A stretch of 64,000 nucleotides of DNA, from contig NZ_PEAX01000006.1 of the NCBI RefSeq assembly GCF_002807685.1, forward strand, positions 186,001 to 250,000, in the 5' to 3' direction. The notes below the pieces were generated by a model. The model ran no database searches. It saw only the letters and a list, made by a program, of their open reading frames with translations, and was not told where the DNA came from. Shown one piece after another: positions 1 through 9,373 of this stretch (positions are counted from its first letter, which is position 1; each line of letters starts with the position of its first letter). This stretch comes from Neoalteromonas flava. Lineage in GTDB: Bacteria; Pseudomonadota; Gammaproteobacteria; Enterobacterales; Alteromonadaceae. The translations under genes were made by a program, and so were the position numbers.

Positions 1-4
1 GTAA

Positions 5-2020
5 CTAACCCTCCCTACTGATTGAATTGAATACCTGTTTGAGGTAGTCCGTGGTTGCCGGTGCGAAATCAAAGCCATTCCCAGTTTTAGACCGCAATAC
101 ATTTGATACAATACCGACAACTTGTCCGTTATTGTCTAGCACCGGGCTGCCGCTTAAGCCTCGCAAAGTCGAGAAGTCTACGTTAGCCATTTTAACCCGA
201 AGGTTATTACCGTCCGTTTCAATATAGTGACCAGCGTAAGTGTCTTGGTCACACGTTTTTTGGGTGGCGTAGGTACAGCCAACCGCAATCACTCGCTCGT
301 CATTGCTCAATGCCGTTTCACGCATAGTCAGAGGTTTTAAAAAGCCACCAACCTGCGTTTGGTCTAGCTCAAACACTAACCAATCACGTTGTAAGACTAA
401 CATGTCAATCGGCTCATTAGGGTCTGCATTGAGCAGTTTGCCCAAGATGATGGGGGCTGAACTTCCTTGATGATGCGCTAGTGACCATTGCTGTACCGCT
501 TGTTCAATACTCACATGTTCCATCTGTGGTGTTTCCGCTTCTAACAGCGCATGTTTTACTGTGACTGCGTACAAGGTGTTGTTGTGTGAAATAATAAATC
601 CATTGCCAACAAATGCTTTGTCGTGAGCTTGGTCATAGAAGCTCAGTTGGTTCTTACCCGAATGTTTAGGTAAGGTAGCAATCCACGCCAATGTCTTCTC
701 AGCGATACGAGTGTCATAACGGTCTCCCGTGTTGTTAGGGTTAAAACGCCCTGAACTTCTGGCACTGGCATATTGCTGTGCATCGCTGTAACGCATAAAT
801 GCGTGTTCAGCGCCTTTGATGATGCTTGAATCACTGAATGAATTTCCGTTTGCAGCGACAATAGCGCTTGCCCAGTCGGCGCTAATGGCTTGAATATCAA
901 GCGAACCATGTAGCATCAAAACAGGCGCTTCAATACGCTGCCACATGGATTGGAAATCATACCCATTCATATTGCGAAAAAAGCTGTAGTGGCGGTCAAA
1001 AATTTGCTCACCATTGATGGGTAATAAACCACTGTTGAGTGCAGGTTGATTATCAGGCTGGGTGAGGACCTCTTGCCAAGGCATTGAGGTATTTAACCAC
1101 GTATTCAGAAACGGCTTTACAATGCCCGTGTTGCGTTTTGCTTGTTCAGTAGGTACGTTAAAATGCTTGACCGATTGTTGTGAGTATATGTCGAGCATGT
1201 AGTCATACCATGGCTTATACACACCGCCATAACCAATAACCCCCGCAACCGTTTCTTGGTCGGCCATGACCGCACTGTGCAATACTCCCAAAGAATGCCC
1301 CCACAAATAGATACGGTTAGGATCTACTTGCTCACGTTGTTTTAGCGCACGCAGCGCATGCACAAAAGCTTGAGATTCCTCGGTAAAATCAATCGAACTG
1401 CAATCACGAGGTGACAGGCTGTCACCGACACCAGGCTTTTCGACCCGAAACACAATGTAACCGGCTTCGACAAATTGATTTACCAGCTGTGATAAGGAGC
1501 TGTTGGGGGTCATACCTAAATCAATTGAACCACAGGTGTATCCTTGGATATAAAAGATGGTAGGAAGCACTTCGTTGACACGACGTGCTTTAGGAGTATG
1601 GACAATTGCGCGGAGTATGTTGCCGGCAAATTCGACTGTTTCGTAACTCACATCCGCAATCTCACTCACTTCGTAGGGGCGAGGTTGCACCCTTCCATCT
1701 AATTGCAGCGTCTGGTCTTCACGCGTTACGCTCAAACTAATGGGGTCATCGGCATGCATGTTTTTGATCAGCTCAACTAAATCAGCGAAATGCGACAAGG
1801 ACTGACGATTAATATGGGTAATTCGATCTCCGATCTTTAATCCCAACGATTGAGCTGTGCTATGCGGAGCAATATGGCCAACCACAACTCCGCCAATATT
1901 GTCCGACTGTGCAGGGCCGACCCCCAATAACACCGAGCGTGGTAATTCATTCGCGTGGATGGCGTATGCTAAAAAGAATATGGAACAAATGAGCGTTAGA
2001 CGCTTAATTGCTGAAATCAT
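5..2020 (-). CDS. Exported PDZ / alpha-beta hydrolase / trypsin-like protease fusion
   Basis: A 671-residue exported protein with three modules. A signal peptide (about 1-23) is followed by a PDZ-like domain (about 28-105). An alpha/beta hydrolase domain (about 120-450) has a nucleophile elbow GHSLG with Ser243, Asp375 in HGSLD and His406 in GAEH. A C-terminal chymotrypsin/V8-like domain (about 468-668) has His490 (TVKHA), Asp539 (PIDML) and Ser625 in GLSGSP. Both catalytic triads look intact, so the protein may carry two separate active sites. PDZ plus trypsin-like is usual for HtrA-type envelope proteases; an esterase or peptidase-like hydrolase between them is not. The start overlaps the stop of the upstream DUF885 gene by ATGA, which implies translational coupling. 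Domain calls rest on motifs; the substrate is unknown. Confidence 0.8.
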   Translation of the reverse strand: MISAIKRLTLICSIFFLAYAIHANELPRSVLLGVGPAQSDNIGGVVVGHIAPHSTAQSLGLKIGDRITHINRQSLSHFADLVELIKNMHADDPISLSVTREDQTLQLDGRVQPRPYEVSEIADVSYETVEFAGNILRAIVHTPKARRVNEVLPTIFYIQGYTCGSIDLGMTPNSSLSQLVNQFVEAGYIVFRVEKPGVGDSLSPRDCSSIDFTEESQAFVHALRALKQREQVDPNRIYLWGHSLGVLHSAVMADQETVAGVIGYGGVYKPWYDYMLDIYSQQSVKHFNVPTEQAKRNTGIVKPFLNTWLNTSMPWQEVLTQPDNQPALNSGLLPINGEQIFDRHYSFFRNMNGYDFQSMWQRIEAPVLMLHGSLDIQAISADWASAIVAANGNSFSDSSIIKGAEHAFMRYSDAQQYASARSSGRFNPNNTGDRYDTRIAEKTLAWIATLPKHSGKNQLSFYDQAHDKAFVGNGFIISHNNTLYAVTVKHALLEAETPQMEHVSIEQAVQQWSLAHHQGSSAPIILGKLLNADPNEPIDMLVLQRDWLVFELDQTQVGGFLKPLTMRETALSNDERVIAVGCTYATQKTCDQDTYAGHYIETDGNNLRVKMANVDFSTLRGLSGSPVLDNNGQVVGIVSNVLRSKTGNGFDFAPATTDYLKQVFNSISREG

Positions 2021-3321
2021 GAAGTGGTCTCCGCTTTAACTGCAGTAGAAGTTATGAATTGATGCACAAAATCTAGTGCCAATGGGTTGTGATTGCTCAA
2101 TTGAAAAATAACACTGCGCACCGCTTTTACATTTTGCTGCGTGGCGTACTTAAGTAGCGCTTGTTCGATCTCGTACTTTCCATATACATAAGTAATGGCT
2201 TGGGCAGGCCAGCGTTTTATCCGTGCAATTTCTCGTCGCATTATGTTTGGAGCATCGGGCAAATACCGTTGCCACAAAGCTTCGGCATGATCATCAGGCC
2301 AATCGTGGGCGTGAATACCGATATCAATCAACACGCGCAAGGCACGCAACGTGCGCCATTCGAGCGCATATGCATAGCTTGCTTTATCGTTGAATAGACC
2401 CATTTCTGGCCCCAAGGTTTCAACATATGCTGCCCAACCTTCTAGCATAACCATTGGCATAGTGATCCCTTTGAGTGAGGGGCATAATGCAATCTGGTCA
2501 ACCAACGTATGCTGGAAGTGATGCCCAGGAACCCCTTCGTGGATAAATAACCAATCCATATGGGCTGCAGGCAACTCATTGGTTTGTAAGTGATAAATGA
2601 AAGTATCACTGGCGGGGTCATAAATACCGGGGGCAGGAAACGCTTTGGGTAAATTGGACGGCACAATATTGACTGGTTCAACTCGTAAATCGAAGCTAAA
2701 CAGGTGCGGTAAATGAGCGTTGACAATACTTTCTCTTTGCCGAAACGCCTTAACTATAGTGTTGTGCTGGTTGCTCGAAAACGCTTGGTTACCTCCTTTG
2801 GGGAGCTGATTTTTTGCCAGCTGAAGGCGCAACAGTTCGACACGTTCGAGCTCAGCATGAGCTATGCCTTGTAATTCGGTCAACGCAACATTTTGCTGTA
2901 GCCATGACGCTAACCAGTGCAGGTACCATTCACGTCCATTGGGCATCGGCGTAAAAGCGCCCACATACATCGGCTTGCCCGTGCGCGTCAAACGTCGACG
3001 TTCGGTCATCAGTTGTAACTGAAATAGTAGACTCTGTTGAGTAATCGACTGGCAAGCGTCCAGTGGTTCAAGTGCGTGTGCTTGCGCCGTCAATTCAGCA
3101 AGCTCCAATAAACTGCGCTGTTTGTCCGGCTGAAACATACGCAGAAATTCCGCAAAGTCTAATTGGACCGGCTGTAGTGGCTGTTGACTAAGTTGGTGCA
3201 TAATAGCGCCAGCGGCGTTGTCAAATGCATTGGTTGCCGCCGCTGCTACACTCGTCCACCAACTGCCAGCAATAATTAGCAGAAACGTGGTCAGAGTGCG
3301 CGCTGAGAATGAAACTAACAT
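2017..3321 (-). CDS. DUF885 family metallopeptidase-like exported protein
   Basis: A 434-residue protein with an N-terminal signal peptide ending near residue 29 (hydrophobic core then SVAAAA). The family hallmark HEGVPGHH lies at residues 261-268, with a conserved glutamate in a MLEGWAAYVE segment about 25 residues later. Together these resemble a zinc-peptidase site (HE-x4-H plus downstream Glu). DUF885 proteins are usually secreted or periplasmic and are thought to be peptidases, but the substrate here is unknown. The gene follows the interrupted gene at 3325 by 3 bases and overlaps the downstream hydrolase gene by 4, so the three form one leftward transcription unit. Confidence 0.82.
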   Translation of the reverse strand: MLVSFSARTLTTFLLIIAGSWWTSVAAAATNAFDNAAGAIMHQLSQQPLQPVQLDFAEFLRMFQPDKQRSLLELAELTAQAHALEPLDACQSITQQSLLFQLQLMTERRRLTRTGKPMYVGAFTPMPNGREWYLHWLASWLQQNVALTELQGIAHAELERVELLRLQLAKNQLPKGGNQAFSSNQHNTIVKAFRQRESIVNAHLPHLFSFDLRVEPVNIVPSNLPKAFPAPGIYDPASDTFIYHLQTNELPAAHMDWLFIHEGVPGHHFQHTLVDQIALCPSLKGITMPMVMLEGWAAYVETLGPEMGLFNDKASYAYALEWRTLRALRVLIDIGIHAHDWPDDHAEALWQRYLPDAPNIMRREIARIKRWPAQAITYVYGKYEIEQALLKYATQQNVKAVRSVIFQLSNHNPLALDFVHQFITSTAVKAETTS

Positions 3322-3324
3322 GAC

Positions 3325-4515
3325 TTACTCTGACGTATCTTGCTGAGGTGGATTGAACGCGCTCATATCAGCGTTGAACGGGTGTCTAACGACGTCACCG
3401 TCACTACGGTATTCATACTGCAACGCTGCGGCACCACCTAGCATTGGACTATTCACAAGCTGACCCAGCTCATTCAATGCCTTCAACCAGGTAATTTCTG
3501 TTTGTGCCGGATTGTATTCGATCAGCATATGCCGACTTAACGAACCGTCAGCATTGTACATTGCGTGCTCCACCATATTCCCATACTGGTTAAACGTGCG
3601 TGCGTGCTCAAAGATTCCCCAGCTAAACGGGATCTGTTTCCCATAACGGTTAAAACCTCTCATGCCGACTTTGTTGCCATATTCATCATACAAATGCTCG
3701 CCAAGGTGTACCATCGGACGGTTGCCCTCAACAGGTTTGCCATCTTTGTCGAATACCTGCCAACGGATAAAGTTACCCTTGTGGTCATAGGTGATCCGAT
3801 CGATACCCGCTCCTGATTCGTTATTGGTAGGTTCTCCGGTTAGACCTAAATTGCGCATAAAAACCAACTTGTCGTCTCGGTCATATTCGAGCTCAACTTC
3901 GTAAAAGGTTAATACCGGACGCAATGGCTGCTGTTCGTCATTCAAATTAAAACGCTTTTCATACACATTGCCATTGGCATGACGCCACTCATAGCGATGA
4001 ACACTCCACTCGCTTTCCGAAGCATTTCCATGTTGATCAAAGAAACGAAGCGCAATGCGTTGACCATTATCGTTTAACTCATATATCGAGTTGTATACAT
4101 TGCCGTGCGCAGCGATTTGTATCCCTTCACTATTGTAATAGGTGTGGATTTCGCTATCGTCTGCATAGGCAATATCCACTCTTGGTGCAAACCAGATAAA
4201 CTAATCCCAGACTTCATTGCCGCGGATCAATGCGTTATTTTGCTGATAGGTAATTCGCGTGATCCGGCCTTGCGCATCTTGCTTGAATTGATAGTGAGCA
4301 AAATTGGGTGGCGTGCTTTCATCTATCGGATAAATACCACGGTATGGCGCGTAAGGACTTTCCCGAAACATAATGTGACGAAAGTAAGAGGTTTCATACT
4401 GTTCCAGTTTATTGGTAGCGAAGTTTGATTGTTCAGCAGCTTTGCTTATCCCTGGCAGGGATAATAGTAAACTCATGAAGGCGATTACTCGAACGCCTCG
4501 GTTGGCGGTAAACAT
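3325..4515 (-). pseudogene. Exported YD-repeat-like protein split by an in-frame TAG
   Basis: The reading frame opens at ATG 4515 with a clear signal peptide (ending SKAA) and runs 104 codons to a TAG at 4201-4203. It then continues in exactly the same frame, without any indel, to 3325. The protein on both sides is one family: it has repeated Y-x-x-x-G-(N/Q)-type units such as YDEYGNKVG and FNQYGNMVE, reminiscent of YD/RHS-like or related repeats. The downstream part has only a GTG (4179) as a possible restart and would lack the signal peptide. A CAG to TAG change would explain the stop. It may be a recent pseudogene, a sequencing error, or a read-through gene. It is the first gene of the leftward trio with DUF885 and the PDZ-hydrolase. 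Confidence 0.72.
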
Positions 4516-4654
4516 AAAATCTTCTCTCTTATTCGTTTGGACAAGACTAAATTACTTAAAATGCCAAAAACACATGTTAATCTCGCTTGAGATTTACAAT
4601 GTTAACGTTACGATCACCTACTCTTGGAACCAAAGTTCACTATTGGATGCAGTC

Positions 4655-5845
4655 ATGTATCAAACCTTATTAGGGCTGGTTTATTTTATTGCCTGTAGTC
4701 ATGCCTTAATGCTGTGCGTGTCATTGTGGCGGCGTTCTGCTGCAGCCTCACCCGGTCGAATATTGGCGCTTGTAGCGGCAGTGATTAGTTATAAATTGTA
4801 TGAAGGCGGCGTCTTGTACACGGGTCTATATGTTTACCTGTCGCATAGTATGGACTTGTTACCAGGAGAGGTACTTTGGATCGGCCCTTTACTGTGGATT
4901 TACGCGAATACCTTGGCGGGTAACCCAATATGCAATCGCAGTGTAATGATTATGCACTTTATTCCGGCAATCGCGTTATGGTTATATAACGCGCCATCGG
5001 TATTTAATGGGTCTGAAGCCAAAATCGCCATGTGGAAAATGCTCTCCGAGCAAGCGGAAGTAAACGCTTTGCCGATTATTTTTGTAGCATTGTTTTTGAG
5101 CATTAAAATCCACCTTTCGATTTATCTATTTCTGGCCTGGCGTAAAATCAATTTATTCGCCGCCACAGCTTCCAACCTACGTTGAGATAATAGTCAGTCT
5201 GTTGTGCAAAGTTTTAGATGGCTTGTTGTCGCCTTTTTAGCGCTAGAAGCTATTTGGGTTAGTTTGTTTATCGCCCAGCAGTTCTGGGATATTGGCACTT
5301 TGTCGCTGGTCAGCGATGTGTGGCTATTGTTCGTCGCCGCCATGGTAGTAGGCATTGGCTACATTGGCTTACAGCGCCCTAACCTAGTGTTTAGTCATGA
5401 AGAACATAAAATTGCGCAGCACTACACAGAACCGACACACGACGCTCAAACGACGCCCGGTAACGTCAAATATTTTCATTCGGCCTTACCCGAAACCGCA
5501 GCGGAAATGATGGCTAAAGAAATTGAACAGTTAATAAATGAGAAGCAGTTATATTTGAACGACAGCCTAAGTTTAACAGACCTGGCTAAAGTTTCCGGCA
5601 TTAAAGCGCATACTTTATCGCAAGTCATTAACCAAACCATGAAAACTAATTTTTATCAGTTAATCAATTCTTTCAGGGTGCAACATGCCATCCAATTGAT
5701 GGACAATGAAGCACTGAATTGGACTTTGGAGCGCATTGCGTTTGAGTCTGGATTCAGTAATCGAGTCACGTTCAGCAAAGCATTTAAAAACGTGGCGGGT
5801 ACCACCCCGTCCTCGTATAAAAAGCAGCAGTCCGCAATCGGGTAA
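4655..5845 (+). pseudogene. Membrane-anchored AraC-family regulator split by an in-frame TGA
   Basis: The first segment, from ATG 4655 (MYQTLLGLVYF), carries several hydrophobic helices and ends at TGA 5183-5185. The same frame continues directly with more transmembrane sequence and then a C-terminal AraC-type HTH (the last ~100 residues, with LTDLAKVSGI and FESGFSNRVTFSKAFKNVAGTTPSSYK). Intact relatives have a 6-7 helix N-terminal membrane half fused to an HTH_18 domain, so both parts belong to one gene. CGA (Arg) to TGA would explain the stop. The second part could restart at GTG 5204 and yield a helix plus DNA-binding domain. It is divergent from the equally interrupted gene ending at 4515, which it may have controlled. 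Confidence 0.75.
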
Positions 5846-6113
5846 TTATTTATTATCAACCTCTACCATGCTTCGCTAGGAGCTAAATCATTGTACCTGA
5901 GTCTACAAAAAACTGGTTGCAACTAGCCATTGCTAGGTATTGGCTATAGACTGCTGTACGCTCCGAGGTTCATAATTGAGCTGGCATTACTTATTGAGTA
6001 ATCGCGCTGCATATACAGGTAAATTGGCGACGCTAGAAATACTCTTATGTGGGGTAGAATCGCCACTTTAAAAACAACAATTCCAACAAAATCTCTTTAC
6101 CAAACACTCAACA
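5846..6113. other. Intergenic region upstream of recN, no gene seen
   Basis: About 270 bases between the AraC-type regulator and the LexA-like boxes of recN. No ORF with a credible start and no recognisable RNA gene was seen. It presumably holds part of the recN promoter, but no convincing -35/-10 pair could be assigned by eye. Confidence 0.5.
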
Positions 6114-6129
6114 CTGTATATATTCACAC
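6114..6129. promoter_or_regulatory. Putative LexA (SOS) box 1 of recN
   Basis: The sequence reads CTGT-N8-ACAC, one base from the CTGT-N8-ACAG LexA consensus, with an AT-rich centre (ATATATTC). It lies about 28 bases upstream of the recN start. RecN is a classical SOS gene and often has more than one LexA box. Confidence 0.6.
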
Positions 6130-6132
6130 GTA

Positions 6133-6148
6133 CTGTATAGATATATAG
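6133..6148. promoter_or_regulatory. Putative LexA (SOS) box 2 of recN
   Basis: A second LexA-like site, TACTGTATAGATATATAG, with the core CTGT-N8-ATAG. It starts 19 bases after box 1 (roughly two helical turns) and ends 8 bases before the recN ATG, so binding would block transcription or early elongation. It is one base off consensus in the right half-site. Confidence 0.55.
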
Positions 6149-6156
6149 GTGTCTGT

Positions 6157-7830
6157 ATGCTTTCTCATTTAACGATCAAGAACTTTGCCGTAGTCAAGCA
6201 CATCGAAATCAGCTTAAAGAAGGGATTAAGTGCAATTACCGGTGAAACCGGCGCTGGAAAATCCATTGGCATTGATGCCCTCTCGTTATGTATTGGTGAT
6301 CGAGCGGAGGCAGGGATGGTGCGTAGTGGCGCCGAAAAAGCCGAAATCATCGCTCATTTTGATATTAGCCAGAACAGCAAGGCGCGAGCTTGGTTAACTG
6401 AACATGAATTGTTTGAGGAAGATACCTGCTTTATTCGCCGAGTTATTTCTGCAGAGGGACGTTCAAAAGCCTTTATTAACGGCACCGCAGCGTCACTCCA
6501 GCAACTGAAACAGCTGGGTGCTTTACTGCTTACCATTCATGGCCAAAACAGTCATCAACAATTACTAAAGCCAACGGTTCAACGGCAATTGCTTGACGCT
6601 TTTGCAGACAATCACGAATTAGTGGCAAATGCTCAAAGCGCCTATAAGCAATACCAGCAAACCCTGCTGCGACTTGAAGCGTTGCAGGCGCATGCCCAAG
6701 CGCGCAACGACCGTAAGCACTTATTGAGCTATCAAGTTTCCGAATTAGATGAATTTGCATTAGCGGAGCATGAGTTTAGTGAGCTCGAAGTTGAATACAA
6801 ACGCTTATCCAACAGTCAAAGCTTATTGGAGCAAAGTCAATTAAGCTTTCATCGGCTTTATGATGATGAACGGTTTTCCGCCTGCGCAGCAATCCAGCAA
6901 AGTATCGATAGCTTAAGCGATTTATGTGACAGCGATGCACAGCTTACGCCGATTGTTAGTTTGTTGACTGAGGCCAATATTCAGGTTGAAGAGGCTGCGC
7001 GTGAATTACGCCAATATTGTGATGAACTCGACATTGACCCGATGCGCATGCAACAGGTTGAACAACGCTACGATAAAGCCAATGAATTAGCGCGTAAGCA
7101 TGGAGTCATGCCTGAAATTCTATACAGTCATCACCAAAGTCTGCTGCAGGAGCTTGCCACAATTAATCAAGCAGACGACGAACTTGATGGCATTCAACAC
7201 GAGCTTGACATGTTGCAGCAAGCAGCAATCGAGCACTGTCAAAAACTCTCAGAACAACGTCAGCTTGCAGCACCGATGCTAGCGAAGCAGTTGGAGCAAT
7301 CGATTCAACGCATGAATATGCCACATGCCAAAGTAACCATTGCTGTACACAGTAACGCTGAGAAATTATCGGCGACCGGCATTGACGATATCCAAGTATT
7401 GATTTCAACTAATCCTGGTCAAGCAGCAGACAGTTTAGACAAAGTGGTTTCAGGTGGAGAATTAGCTCGGGTCGGCCTTGCTATGCATGCCATTGCAGCC
7501 GATAAAGAGCAGTCTCCCACGTTATTATTTGACGAAATTGATACTGGTATCAGTGGGCCTACCGCGAGCATTGTCGGTCAACTCTTGCGCCGCATGGGCA
7601 AACAAGCTCAAGTCATGTGTGTCACTCACCTACCGCAGGTTGCCGCTCAGGCCGATCAGCAATTGTACGTGAGTAAACACGCCGATACAGATACAAATTC
7701 AACTGAAACTGCGATTGTTGAGTTAGCGAAGGAACAGCGCGTAAATGAGCTAGCACGATTGTTAGCCGGCGACACAGTTACCGAGAGTGCGATTTCTAAT
7801 GCACGCTCACTGCTCGCTGCGGTTGCATAA
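6157..7830 (+). CDS. recN: DNA repair protein RecN
   Basis: A 557-residue SMC-like ATPase acting in double-strand break repair. It starts MLSHLTIKNFAVVKHIEI, the typical RecN N-terminus, with Walker A GETGAGKS at residues 29-36. A long coiled-coil middle (about 150-370) follows. The ABC signature VSGGELAR is near residue 430 and Walker B LLFDEIDTGISG near 456, followed by the QVMCVTHLPQVAA H-loop. The length matches the family (about 550). Two LexA-like boxes sit immediately upstream, consistent with SOS induction. bamE lies about 1.1 kb downstream, as in other gammaproteobacteria, but here a solute-binding protein gene is placed between them. Confidence 0.97.
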   Translation: MLSHLTIKNFAVVKHIEISLKKGLSAITGETGAGKSIGIDALSLCIGDRAEAGMVRSGAEKAEIIAHFDISQNSKARAWLTEHELFEEDTCFIRRVISAEGRSKAFINGTAASLQQLKQLGALLLTIHGQNSHQQLLKPTVQRQLLDAFADNHELVANAQSAYKQYQQTLLRLEALQAHAQARNDRKHLLSYQVSELDEFALAEHEFSELEVEYKRLSNSQSLLEQSQLSFHRLYDDERFSACAAIQQSIDSLSDLCDSDAQLTPIVSLLTEANIQVEEAARELRQYCDELDIDPMRMQQVEQRYDKANELARKHGVMPEILYSHHQSLLQELATINQADDELDGIQHELDMLQQAAIEHCQKLSEQRQLAAPMLAKQLEQSIQRMNMPHAKVTIAVHSNAEKLSATGIDDIQVLISTNPGQAADSLDKVVSGGELARVGLAMHAIAADKEQSPTLLFDEIDTGISGPTASIVGQLLRRMGKQAQVMCVTHLPQVAAQADQQLYVSKHADTDTNSTETAIVELAKEQRVNELARLLAGDTVTESAISNARSLLAAVA

Positions 7831-7927
7831 TTCTCGTTTTTAGACGACATATAGTGATGTATTTTCTGCTGGTAAAACAAACGCCAGAGACAACAGGAAA
7901 CCTAGCCGACTGAATATAGACTAAAGA

Positions 7928-8713
7928 TTACGGCGGCCAATCTTCAAATTGGCCGTATTTTTTTAATAAGCCGTGATATAGCGCCTCTCGTGCATCTTTA
8001 GAATGCTCCCAAATTTGTTCGGCGTATTCTGGATAATCACGATGGAACTTTTCTGAAATCATGATGTAATAGGGCTTTGTCGTTATTGGAACTGGCAGTT
8101 CTTTGACATCAGTAGAGATAAACGACAATCCATTAAACTTATTGGTCACTACCGCACTCACTCGGCCCAATTCAAGCATTCCAAATGCTTGATCCACGCG
8201 GCTTACCTCATAAACAGGAATAGTTTTCTCATTCAGGAATTTTCGGATTGAAGCACCAATTTCAATGGCAATAGGCTTATCTTGTATATGGGAGAAGCTT
8301 TCTCCGTCCCATACAACGTGACTGTGTTGCAGCGTGTAAGCATGATAGGCATCGCTTTTCAGGCGCTTTTCAATATCGATGGCACCATTAATTTTGGGGT
8401 AAAGGCCATATTGTTCTCGTTCTGGGCTGTAACTGGCTACATTCAGAAGATCAACCTCGTTTTGTTTGAGTAATACCAAACAACGTGGAAAAGGTGCCCT
8501 CACCCAAACAATTGAATGACCCAACTGGTAACTGATGTATTGTTGTAATTCTATATTAATACCCGGGTGAGTTTGATTTTCATCTCTGGGCTGACGCCAG
8601 AGAGGGAAAAGATCAGTATCCATCATGCAAACTTTAACGGACTCTGGAGCTGCATTCACGACGAATTGCAGTTGCAGCATGATGATTAAGATAAAACAAA
8701 ATCGTTGAAACAC
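7928..8713 (-). CDS. Periplasmic solute-binding protein family 3-like
   Basis: A 261-residue protein with a signal peptide (hydrophobic segment to about residue 21, VVNA-A). The mature part resembles the SBP_bac_3 fold: PGINIELQQYISYQLG near the N-terminus, a VDLLNVASYSPERE segment, and a hinge-like return. No ABC permease or ATPase is adjacent, so it may be an orphan binding protein or sensor rather than a transporter part. The start is GTG with no strong ribosome site; an ATG 11 codons on would destroy the signal peptide. It is convergent with recN, and its last codons overlap the recN terminator hairpin. Confidence 0.72.
   Translation of the reverse strand: MFQRFCFILIIMLQLQFVVNAAPESVKVCMMDTDLFPLWRQPRDENQTHPGINIELQQYISYQLGHSIVWVRAPFPRCLVLLKQNEVDLLNVASYSPEREQYGLYPKINGAIDIEKRLKSDAYHAYTLQHSHVVWDGESFSHIQDKPIAIEIGASIRKFLNEKTIPVYEVSRVDQAFGMLELGRVSAVVTNKFNGLSFISTDVKELPVPITTKPYYIMISEKFHRDYPEYAEQIWEHSKDAREALYHGLLKKYGQFEDWPP
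7934..7964 (+). terminator. Rho-independent terminator of recN inside the convergent gene
   Basis: An 8-bp perfect stem CGGCCAAT / ATTGGCCG (7934-7941 and 7948-7955) with a 6-base loop is followed by TATTTTTTT on the plus strand. It lies 104 bases after the recN stop and inside the 3' end of the leftward solute-binding protein gene. Confidence 0.75.
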
Positions 8714-8975
8714 GTTACAGCTACGACATCTCTATGTTGTTTGGGTAAATTATAGTCAAAGAATAATCTCAGCGCGAAAATCTTGCTCTGGCAGTGTTAT
8801 TCAACAAGGAACGGTGTCTGGCCTAACTCTCTCACCAAAAGAAGACCATTACTGAGTGTTAATTTTCGCCAAGCCAGAACTATTTAGCAGTTGATTGGTC
8901 ATATGCTGCTGAGGTAGCATGCGTACCCGATTGCGCAGGCTATCGTTTTTGTTTTCTCGTTAAATTAAGGTTCTC

Positions 8976-9326
8976 ATGAAGTTTCTTGCTGTTATCGCTG
9001 TAATATCTACTCTTTTGTCCGGTTGCTCAAATTGGATCTACCGTATTGACGTACCTCAAGGTAACTTTTTAGATGATCGCGACGTTAAGCAATTGCGCAT
9101 TGGCATGACCAAGGAGCAAGTGATATATGTTTTGGGTAACCCCGTTGTGCAAGACTCATTTGATCATGACACTTGGTACTACGTTTACGAAATGAAACGC
9201 GGCATGAAAAAGCGTGGCGATGACTTTAAAAAATCATTGATCGTGCGCTTCGAGAACGAGAAAATTTCTACAGTCGAGGGTGATTTCGAATTGTCCGAAG
9301 ACTTTATGACTCCACTCGATCAATAG
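8976..9326 (+). CDS. bamE: Outer membrane assembly lipoprotein BamE
   Basis: A 116-residue lipoprotein of the SmpA/OmlA family, the small BamE subunit of the BAM complex that inserts outer-membrane beta-barrels. The signal peptide ends in a lipobox LLSGC with Cys17. The conserved core is visible: LDDRDVKQLRIGMTKEQVIYVLGNPVVQDSF and DTWYYVYEM, matching the family GMTkeqV..lLG.P pattern. An AAGG ribosome site precedes the ATG. Proximity to recN is the usual gammaproteobacterial arrangement. Confidence 0.93.
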   Translation: MKFLAVIAVISTLLSGCSNWIYRIDVPQGNFLDDRDVKQLRIGMTKEQVIYVLGNPVVQDSFDHDTWYYVYEMKRGMKKRGDDFKKSLIVRFENEKISTVEGDFELSEDFMTPLDQ

Positions 9327-9373
9327 CCATCTACAGTTAATTATCAAAAAAGCTGTATAGATAACTAATCAGT

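Noticed and set aside
4412-4654. The upstream extension of the AraC-type regulator frame from 4412.
   Set aside because: It overlaps the divergent gene's start and signal peptide, and the family-like membrane sequence begins only at ATG 4655.
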